NCBI RefSeq assembly: GCF_900106835.1
Contig: NZ_FNNR01000010.1
Coordinates: forward strand, 62,001-126,000
DNA length: 64,000 nucleotides
From: Arthrobacter sp. cf158
GTDB taxonomy: Bacteria > Actinomycetota > Actinomycetes > Actinomycetales > Micrococcaceae
Reading direction: 5' to 3'
In this document: piece after piece, positions 59,055-64,000 of the stretch
Layout: the number at the start of each line of letters is the position of its first letter
Numbering within the stretch: the stretch's first letter is position 1
Notes under the pieces: generated by a model
Seen by the model: the letters and a program-made list of their open reading frames with translations, nothing else
What the model was told of the DNA's origin: nothing
The model's database searches: none
Made by a program: the position numbers and the translations under genes

Positions 59055-59921
59055 ATGAGGGCCATATGGAAGGGATCTATCGCGTTCGGTCTGGTCAACG
59101 TACCAGTGAAGCTCTACAGTGCCACGGAGGATCACGATATTGGCCTGCACCAAGTCCACAATAAGGACGGCGGGCGCATCCGGTACCAGCGCAAATGCGA
59201 AATTTGCAGCGATGTTGTGGCGTACGAGGATATCGACAAGGCCTACGAAGAAGAGGGCCGCACTGTGGTCCTTACCTCGGCTGAATTGAAGTCATTGCCT
59301 GAGGAGAACAGCCGCGAAATCGAGGTGGTGGAGTTTATCCCCGCCGAGCAGCTGGACCCCATCATGTACGAGCGCAGCTATTTCCTGGAGCCGGATTCCA
59401 AGTCGCCCAAGGCCTATATGTTGCTGCGGCAGACGCTGGAGGACACGGACAGGATCGCGATCGTCCAGTACGCGCTGCGGCAGAAGACCCGGCTGGGGGC
59501 GCTCCGCGTTCGTGAGGACGTGTTGTTGCTCCAGGCGCTCCTGTGGGGGGATGAGGTTCGCGAGGCCAAGTTCCCGTCCCTGGAGACGGACATCAAGATC
59601 TCGGACAAAGAGCTGGAAATGTCATCCGCCCTGGTGGAGTCAATGGCGCACGACTTTGACCCCGATTCCTACACCGATGATTACCAAGCCCAGCTGAAGA
59701 CGTTGATCGAGGCCAAACTGGAGAAGGGCGAGGCCCTGGACACCGAGGCCACGTTTGGCGTGGTGGAAGGTGAAGGTGAAGGCGGCGACGTCATTGACCT
59801 CATGGAGGCGCTCAAGCGCAGCCTGGACAAGAAACGCGGCAAGGAAAAAGCGGACGACGACGATGCTGCCGCCAGCAAAACGGCCAGTAAACCGAAGGCA
59901 CGGGCCAAGAAAAAGGCGTGA
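59055..59921 (+). CDS. ku: Non-homologous end-joining protein Ku
   Basis: A 288-residue bacterial Ku. It starts MRAIWKGSIAFGLVNVPVKLY, the near-invariant N-terminus, followed by HQVHNKDGGRIRYQRKCEIC and DGERSYFLEPD-like YERSYFLEPDSKSPKAYMLL. The Lys/Ala-rich C-tail (from about 260) is typical and binds DNA. It forms a homodimeric ring on DNA ends and recruits LigD, whose gene is divergent. Six extra codons upstream are not supported. Confidence is high. Confidence 0.96.
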   Translation: MRAIWKGSIAFGLVNVPVKLYSATEDHDIGLHQVHNKDGGRIRYQRKCEICSDVVAYEDIDKAYEEEGRTVVLTSAELKSLPEENSREIEVVEFIPAEQLDPIMYERSYFLEPDSKSPKAYMLLRQTLEDTDRIAIVQYALRQKTRLGALRVREDVLLLQALLWGDEVREAKFPSLETDIKISDKELEMSSALVESMAHDFDPDSYTDDYQAQLKTLIEAKLEKGEALDTEATFGVVEGEGEGGDVIDLMEALKRSLDKKRGKEKADDDDAAASKTASKPKARAKKKA

Positions 59922-59950
59922 ACCGGCGTCGTCAATTCACAATGGCGGCC

Positions 59951-60217
59951 CTAATGGTTCCGCAACATGGAGATGAGTTCTGATTTTTTCTTGGCCGAAT
60001 AACCTTTGAGGCCGAGTTCCTTGGCGCGGGCTCTCAATTTGTCCACCGTCCAATCGTCATAGTCTCCCGACTTTCCTCCTTTTCGGCCCACTTCCTTGCG
60101 GCCCCGCGCGGCCGCGGCATTCGAGATGCGCGCTGCCTTTTCCTTGGATGCGCCATCCTCGCGAAGCTCTTCGTACAGTTCGGGATCTTTGATGCTGGGA
60201 TTCTTCTTTTCCGGCAT
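59951..60217 (-). CDS. Rho-N/SAP-like small protein (DUF7218 type)
   Basis: An 88-residue protein starting MPEKKNPSIKDPELYEEL, with GGAAAACG upstream. Residues EDGASKEKAARISNAAAA and GRKEVGRKGGKSGDYDDWT form a basic N-terminal half; TVDKLRARAKELGLKGYSAKKKSELISMLRNH is a Rho-termination-factor N-terminal/SAP-like helix pair that binds nucleic acid. Such proteins are common near Ku/LigD and in stress loci of actinobacteria. It converges on the ku gene. Confidence 0.87.
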   Translation of the reverse strand: MPEKKNPSIKDPELYEELREDGASKEKAARISNAAAARGRKEVGRKGGKSGDYDDWTVDKLRARAKELGLKGYSAKKKSELISMLRNH

Positions 60218-60272
60218 GGTGCGTTTTCCTTTCACTGATGTGGCATGTTTCCTGTGCAGATGGTGGTTCCCG

Positions 60273-60605
60273 CTAGGCCCCAGTCTCATAGTGCGGTTCG
60301 GCGACGGGTTTGGATTCCGGCGAACCCCGTTCGCGCAGGTAGACAGAAGCTCCAACCAGCACTGCTACTGCCAGGAACTCCGACTCCCAGTTCTCAAAGA
60401 CGGCTTCCACGAAGTGTCCTGTAGCCAGATACTCGAGGATGCTGACGGGCGGCCCGCCGTGGGTTTGCTGTTCCTCGCTGTAGCTCGCAGCGCCGGAAAT
60501 GATCATCCCGCCGAAGAACACCACGAACAGTCCCACGTTCGCCAGCAGCAAGCCATGGTTCCTGATGCGCTTCAGCACCACTCGCTCATCCTTGGGCTCA
60601 CTCAT
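60273..60605 (-). CDS. Small membrane protein (DUF6766-like)
   Basis: A 110-residue protein with a start at 60605 inside a duplicated 16-bp sequence. Helices at about 18-40 and 80-97 are hydrophobic; SYSEEQQTHGGPPVSILEYLATGHFVEAVFENWESEFL between them is typical of DUF6766. Function unknown. The start overlaps the end of the upstream gene by 8 nt. It is part of a group of stress-associated membrane proteins with the DUF6328-like gene. Confidence 0.8.
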   Translation of the reverse strand: MSEPKDERVVLKRIRNHGLLLANVGLFVVFFGGMIISGAASYSEEQQTHGGPPVSILEYLATGHFVEAVFENWESEFLAVAVLVGASVYLRERGSPESKPVAEPHYETGA

Positions 60606-60616
60606 CCTTGGGCTCA
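60585..60616. repeat. 16-bp tandem duplication at a gene junction
   Basis: CTCATCCTTGGGCTCA occurs twice in a row. On the minus strand the first gene ends ...GEPKDE-stop and the next starts MSEPKDE, so both protein ends are encoded by the duplication. The event created or moved the start of the downstream gene. Confidence 0.85.
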
Positions 60617-61110
60617 CCATTGCTGCGCATCCCCTGACGGTAGAGCCACAGAGGCATCCCCACCACCAGAACCAGCAGCACCAGGATGATGAAGCCGCCC
60701 GCCACCAATCCAGCGGTCCTGCCTGCAGTGACGTCGAAGACCAGTGATGCCGAGCCGGTAATCAGGAGGGCAACGCCAGCCAGCGCCCATTTGGTAATGG
60801 TGTCCGCGCTGGAAACCAGGACGGCCTTGAGGCCCCGGCGGAAGAGTCGTCGGTGAACGCTGACGGGAAGCACAATGAGGACGGTTGTCAGGGCGGCAAC
60901 CATCACGTTGGTCAAGTAGAGGCTTCGCTGCCAGTCGTCCAGATCCCCAAAACGCGGCTGAAATGGCAGCGTCAGCAGGAAGCCGCCCAGGATCTGCACT
61001 CCGGTTTGCAGGACGCGCAGTTCCTGGATCAACTCCATCCAGTTCCGGTCCATCCGTTCTTCGGTGGATTCGTTTCTGCCGAATCTGGGGGCCGGCTCCG
61101 GCTCTGCCAT
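60598..61110 (-). CDS. DUF6328-family membrane protein
   Basis: A 170-residue protein starting MAEPEPAPRFGRNESTEERMDR, seven nucleotides after GGAGG. RNWMELIQELRVLQTGVQILGGFLLTLPFQPRF is the recognisable core of DUF6328; four hydrophobic helices follow. The C-terminus GEPKDE is repeated at the start of the next gene. Function unknown; relatives lie near Dps, Ku and other stress genes. Confidence 0.85.
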   Translation of the reverse strand: MAEPEPAPRFGRNESTEERMDRNWMELIQELRVLQTGVQILGGFLLTLPFQPRFGDLDDWQRSLYLTNVMVAALTTVLIVLPVSVHRRLFRRGLKAVLVSSADTITKWALAGVALLITGSASLVFDVTAGRTAGLVAGGFIILVLLVLVVGMPLWLYRQGMRSNGEPKDE

Positions 61111-61410
61111 GGGTGCACCTCCGCGTAGTGATGGACGCCGACGGTGCACCGGGCTACGGTCGGAATGTCGGCGGTCGTACTGTCAGCGTGCCCCCCGGCG
61201 TTTCATTGGGCATCAACTCAATCCAAGGAGGAGAGACCGGGGGATCGGAGGAAAGATCACGGATCCCGAACGCGCCGCCGCCGCCCTCAGCAACCGGTAG
61301 CGCTTTTGGGCGGCGGGTGGTCACACGGGAGGTCGTTTCACGCCGGGGACCGGCGCTGGCGCGGAGCCTCGTCGCGTGGGGGCCTCGGTGCGTGGGAGAA
61401 CGTGACGCGT
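61111..61410. other. Intergenic region, no convincing gene
   Basis: This 300-bp stretch separates two minus-strand membrane-protein genes. Long frames cross it on both strands, as usual for GC-rich DNA, but none starts with a ribosome binding site or gives a recognisable protein. It should hold the promoter of the DUF6328-like gene. Confidence 0.5.
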
Positions 61411-61581
61411 TCAGACCGTGTGGCCCCGGCGGCCGGACATGTAGCTCAACAGCCAGCCGATGGCCGCAACGACGAGCAGGATGACGCCTACCCATAGCAG
61501 CCAGTTGAGGGCCTGGGTGAAGCCACCCACAAGGAGGAGAACAATTGCTACTACACCAGCAATGATCAGAAGCGTATTCAT
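61411..61581 (-). CDS. Very small two-helix membrane protein (DUF6131-like)
   Basis: A 56-residue protein starting MNTLLIIAGVVAIVLLLVGG, with AAAGGAA 11 nt upstream. Two hydrophobic helices are separated by FTQALNWLLW, and the end is SGRRGHTV. Similar short proteins labelled DUF6131 are common in actinobacterial stress loci. Function unknown. Confidence 0.7.
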   Translation of the reverse strand: MNTLLIIAGVVAIVLLLVGGFTQALNWLLWVGVILLVVAAIGWLLSYMSGRRGHTV

Positions 61582-61897
61582 GGTCAGCACATTCCTTTCT
61601 GGGGGAATCATTGACGATTGTCGCCGGTTCCCAACTATGCATTCCTGCTTACTTCGATTTAGTTATGCCGGTACAAGGGGCATTTATCGGCCCCAAGTGC
61701 CTTTGCCGCCATTGCGTTCCGGCCTCCGTCGAATGGGCGGGAGTTCGCCGGTCGTGAACAGCAACTGTCCTCATTGTACTACTAAGCACCCTTATGAAAG
61801 GCTAATGGAAGTCGTCACTTGATGATTGGGCGGTTGCCGGAGCTACATCGCCGGCACGAAATTTTTTCGCTCAGATGAACGTCCAAGAGAGGAACAC
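61582..61897. other. Intergenic region before dps
   Basis: A 316-bp region with the promoters of the small membrane protein (minus) and dps (plus). It is more AT-rich than its surroundings near the dps start. A 22-residue frame at 61754-61822 contains Cys-Pro-His-Cys but is too short to call. No clear operator was seen. Confidence 0.4.
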
Positions 61898-62377
61898 ATG
61901 AAAGCGTCACAGCAGCTTGCAGACAACCTTCAGATCGTCCTGACAGACCTTATCGAGCTCCAGCTCCAGGGAAAGCAGGCTCACTGGAACATTGTTGGGC
62001 CCAACTTCCGGGACCTCCACCTGCAGTTGGACGAGCTGGTTCTCGCCACCCGTCAGTTTGCGGACGACACCGCTGAGCGTATGCGGGCGCTCCATGCCCT
62101 TCCTGACGGCCGCAGCGCGACCATCGCCAAGGGCACCCGTCTGGAGGAGTTCCCGGCCGGACTGGTTAACACCAAGAACGCCGTCAAGCTGGTCACGGAC
62201 CGTGTGGAACGCGCTGTCCAGACCATGCGCGACGTCCACGACCAGGTAGACGAGGAAGACCCCACCACAGCGGACCTGCTGCACGCGTTCATCTCCCGCC
62301 TGGAGCAACTGGTGTGGATGATCAATGCGGAAATCATGAATGCCGGCGCAGCCGTCACGGACCCGGACGAGGCCTAG
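61898..62377 (+). CDS. dps: DNA starvation/stationary-phase protection protein Dps
   Basis: A 159-residue Dps-type ferritin. The start at 61898 follows AGAGAGGAA. The ferroxidase site is visible: His in QAHWNIVGP, Asp in FRDLHLQLDE and the Glu four residues later. The C-terminal helix is WMINAEIMNAG. Dps stores iron, removes peroxide and binds DNA in a dodecamer. The nearby Ku/LigD and stress membrane proteins support a DNA-protection neighbourhood. Topoisomerase IB follows 43 nt later on the same strand. Confidence 0.94.
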   Translation: MKASQQLADNLQIVLTDLIELQLQGKQAHWNIVGPNFRDLHLQLDELVLATRQFADDTAERMRALHALPDGRSATIAKGTRLEEFPAGLVNTKNAVKLVTDRVERAVQTMRDVHDQVDEEDPTTADLLHAFISRLEQLVWMINAEIMNAGAAVTDPDEA

Positions 62378-62420
62378 CAGAAACCCGGCCCCGGCTGCTT
62401 GCGAGCAAGGCAGACAGACC

Positions 62421-63377
62421 ATGCCCAGGCTTAAGCGAAGCGACCTCTCCAAGCCCGGCATTGTCCGGCGAAGAGTAGGCAAAGGGTTCAGCTACCGCCA
62501 CCCCGACGGGAGTCTGGTCAGCAAGGAGGATCGCCAGCGCATCAGTGCGCTGGCGATCCCGCCTGCATGGACCGATGTGTGGATCAGCCCTTTCGAACAT
62601 GGGCACATCCTGGCTACAGGTGTGGATGCTGCGGGGCGTAGCCAATACATTTACCACCCGGGCTGGCGGGAGCGGAAGGACACCGAGAAGTTCATCAGGG
62701 CGGCCAAGCTGGGCTTGGTGCTGCCTGCGGTACGCCGCAACGTTACCGTGCATCTCCAGGACTCGGAGGACCCCAGGCAGCAGACCCTTGCTGCCGCCGT
62801 GCGGTTCATGGACCTGGGTGCCCTGCGGGTGGGCTCAGAGATCTACATGAAGCAAAACGGCTCTTACGGGCTCACCACCCTCCGCTGCCGGCATGCCCGC
62901 GTGGAGGGGCCGGACGTTTTCCTCAAGTTCCCCGGCAAAAGTGGTCAGCTGTGGGACACGTCCATCCACGATCCCGCGCTGGCAGCGTTCCTGGAACCAC
63001 TGGTGGAGCGGCCGGGAAAGGAACGCCTGCTGGCCTATCTGTCCGACGGCACTTGGGTAACCGTCGATGCCTCCATGATCAACGAGTACCTGCGGGGAAT
63101 CGCTGGGGAGGCGTACACGTCCAAGGATTTCCGGACGTGGAGGGGGACGGCTGCGGCGGCCTTTAGCCTCATCAAATCGGGCCACAAAGGGACGCCCAGG
63201 CAAGCGATTGTGCGGGCCATCAAGGAGACCTCTGAACTCCTGGGCAATACTCCTTCGGTAGCGCGCTCCTCCTATGTGGACCCCCGGATCATCGAGGGCT
63301 ACCTCGAAGGGGAGTTGAAGGACGTGAAACCCACGGAGTCCTCGATTGCGGCCTATCTGAACGGCGAAACGGGCTAG
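62421..63377 (+). CDS. DNA topoisomerase IB
   Basis: A 318-residue bacterial (poxvirus-like) type IB topoisomerase. It starts MPRLKRSDLSKPGIVRRRVG; a longer frame upstream would overlap dps. GYHPGWRERKD-like YIYHPGWRERKDTEKF and GSEIYMKQNGSYGLTTLRCRH hold the first catalytic Arg and Lys region; TSKDFRTWRGTAAAA is the second Arg/His segment; the active-site tyrosine is Y285 in SSYVDPRI. It relaxes supercoils. Placed after dps, it may belong to the same transcript. Confidence 0.93.
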   Translation: MPRLKRSDLSKPGIVRRRVGKGFSYRHPDGSLVSKEDRQRISALAIPPAWTDVWISPFEHGHILATGVDAAGRSQYIYHPGWRERKDTEKFIRAAKLGLVLPAVRRNVTVHLQDSEDPRQQTLAAAVRFMDLGALRVGSEIYMKQNGSYGLTTLRCRHARVEGPDVFLKFPGKSGQLWDTSIHDPALAAFLEPLVERPGKERLLAYLSDGTWVTVDASMINEYLRGIAGEAYTSKDFRTWRGTAAAAFSLIKSGHKGTPRQAIVRAIKETSELLGNTPSVARSSYVDPRIIEGYLEGELKDVKPTESSIAAYLNGETG

Positions 63378-63419
63378 CCGAGCCTCTTCAGAGGCGCACC
63401 ATCCGCCAAGTGAAACGCC

Positions 63420-63461
63420 AAGAGCCTGGCGACACCCACATCCGGGTGCCGTCAGGCTCTT
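63420..63461. terminator. Terminator between topoisomerase IB and HPr
   Basis: Arms of 18 nt (63420-63437 and 63444-63461) starting AAGAGCC and ending GGCTCTT pair with two G-T type mismatches around a 6-nt loop. It is 42 nt past the topoisomerase stop and 26 nt before the converging HPr stop. Confidence 0.82.
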
Positions 63462-63487
63462 TGCGTGTCGCTGAGGGGTTGGTGCCC

Positions 63488-63766
63488 CTACTCGGCGTCG
63501 TGGTCCGTTTCGAGGATCTTCACCAGGCTGTCCAAGGCGGCGTCCGCCCCTTCGCCCTCGGCGCGCAGCACCACCACATCGCCGTGGGCCGCACCCAGGC
63601 TCATCAGGGACAGGATGCTGGCGGCGTCCATGGCGTCGTCGGCGGGCTCGCCCTGACGTGCGATGGTGACGTCGAGGTCAAGATCGCCGGCTGCCTCCGC
63701 GAAGATGGCGGCCGGGCGGGCGTGGAGGCCCACACGGCTTGCGATGGTTGCTGTACGTTCTGGCAT
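63488..63766 (-). CDS. ptsH: HPr phosphocarrier protein
   Basis: A 92-residue HPr-family protein starting MPERTATIASRVGLHARPAA after AAAGGAG. The active histidine is H15 in GLHARPA; the regulatory-type Ser is in AASILSLMSLG (about S50). It carries phosphate from Enzyme I to the PTS permeases. The gene immediately upstream encodes the fructose-type permease. The tail (LETDHDAE) is acidic. Confidence 0.94.
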   Translation of the reverse strand: MPERTATIASRVGLHARPAAIFAEAAGDLDLDVTIARQGEPADDAMDAASILSLMSLGAAHGDVVVLRAEGEGADAALDSLVKILETDHDAE

Positions 63767-63806
63767 TGGAGCTCCTTTTGTGGTGGTGGGTGGCTTTGTG
63801 GGAAGT

Positions 63807-64000
63807 CTAGACGCTGGCGGTTGCCGGAACGGGTTCCGCAGCTACCGGCTTCTTGACAGCCCAACGTTTGAGGGCGATGACCGACAGCGCGGTGATTACC
63901 ACGCCAACGGCGATCGCGAGGAAGAACAACAGGAAGTTGTCGATAGCGAAGAACACGAACAGGCCGCCGTGGGGAGCCTTGGACGTGACTCCGAAGGCCA
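63807..64000 (-). CDS. fruA: PTS fructose-type permease, C-terminal end (partial)
   Basis: The last about 64 residues of a membrane PTS protein run from the window edge to a TAG at 63807. FGVTSKAPHGGLFVFFAIDNFLLFFLAIAVGVV is typical of the end of EIIC of the fructose family, and the tail is KKPVAAEPVPATASV. It lies 40 nt upstream of the HPr gene. Fructose specificity is the commonest for this arrangement but is not proven by the fragment. Confidence 0.8.
   Translation of the reverse strand, partial: AFGVTSKAPHGGLFVFFAIDNFLLFFLAIAVGVVITALSVIALKRWAVKKPVAAEPVPATASV

Noticed and set aside
61154..61642. 162-codon minus-strand frame between the DUF6328-like gene and dps
   Set aside because: Low-complexity, Pro/Arg-rich translation, overlapping a better-supported membrane protein on the same strand in another frame.
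61754..61822. 22-residue frame with Cys-Pro-His-Cys upstream of dps
   Set aside because: Too short and without a ribosome binding site to call a gene.
1..64000. tRNA, rRNA, CRISPR arrays, integrases, transposases
   Set aside because: No cloverleaf, spacer-repeat array, terminal inverted repeat pair or transposase/integrase product was seen by eye; a covariance-model scan could still find a small RNA.

Overview
The window is high-GC DNA with actinobacterial traits: GTG and TTG starts, ATGA and 4-nt gene overlaps, a DtxR/IdeR-type iron box, LigD/Ku end joining, double-length Lrp and MocR regulators, and a desABCD siderophore operon. The gene content fits Micrococcaceae, most likely Arthrobacter or Paenarthrobacter. 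No rRNA, tRNA, CRISPR array, integrase or transposase was seen, so this looks like chromosomal accessory and metabolic sequence.

Layout. 1-445: tail of an unknown gene and a coupled small gene, closed by a strong hairpin. 452-6279: a five-gene minus-strand redox operon (lactonase, three aldo/keto reductases, extended SDR) with a divergent XRE/MmyB-type regulator. 6332-7217: dodecin and a universal stress protein. 7240-16609: a probable indole/isatin catabolic operon. In transcription order it holds a previously unlisted 49-aa protein, an SDR, StyA1-type monooxygenase, a StyA2B-type monooxygenase-reductase fusion, a CrtI-like flavoprotein, an isatin-hydrolase-like cyclase and a ThDP decarboxylase-like enzyme, with a divergent AraC regulator. 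The small gene and the SDR each lie about 45 nt downstream of a copy of a 79-bp promoter element (62 of 79 positions identical). 16622-23224: a GntR regulator, a hydrolase and a four-carbon sugar-acid operon (DUF1537 kinase, dehydrogenase, GntP permease, class II aldolase) with matching palindromic operator sequences. 23269-29760: small metabolic genes, double Lrp regulator, MFS transporter, M20 amidohydrolase, membrane acyltransferase.

29763-35200 is the most unusual block. A sigma-70-family factor is fused in one polypeptide to an anti-sigma-like zinc motif, a membrane helix and an extracytoplasmic DUF11-like domain. It sits between two DUF11-like genes that each carry the same 34-nt promoter-like motif on their own strand. 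The larger target is a frameshifted wall-anchored repeat protein. 35861-41255: iron-boxed desABCD. 41444-49222: SDR, lone TOPRIM protein, FUSC transporter, SRPBCC/GNAT pair, two-component system, membrane-anchored EEP phosphatase, VOC and PaiB proteins. 49253-55616: EamA exporter and MocR regulator with overlapping divergent start codons, VOC/TetR pair, MHS-type transporter, PrmC-like methyltransferase. 55853-63377: a DNA-repair and stress neighbourhood (LigD, Ku, Dps, topoisomerase IB and small proteins). 63488-64000: HPr and the end of a fructose PTS permease.

All functions come from reading translated motifs and gene context; no database search was run.
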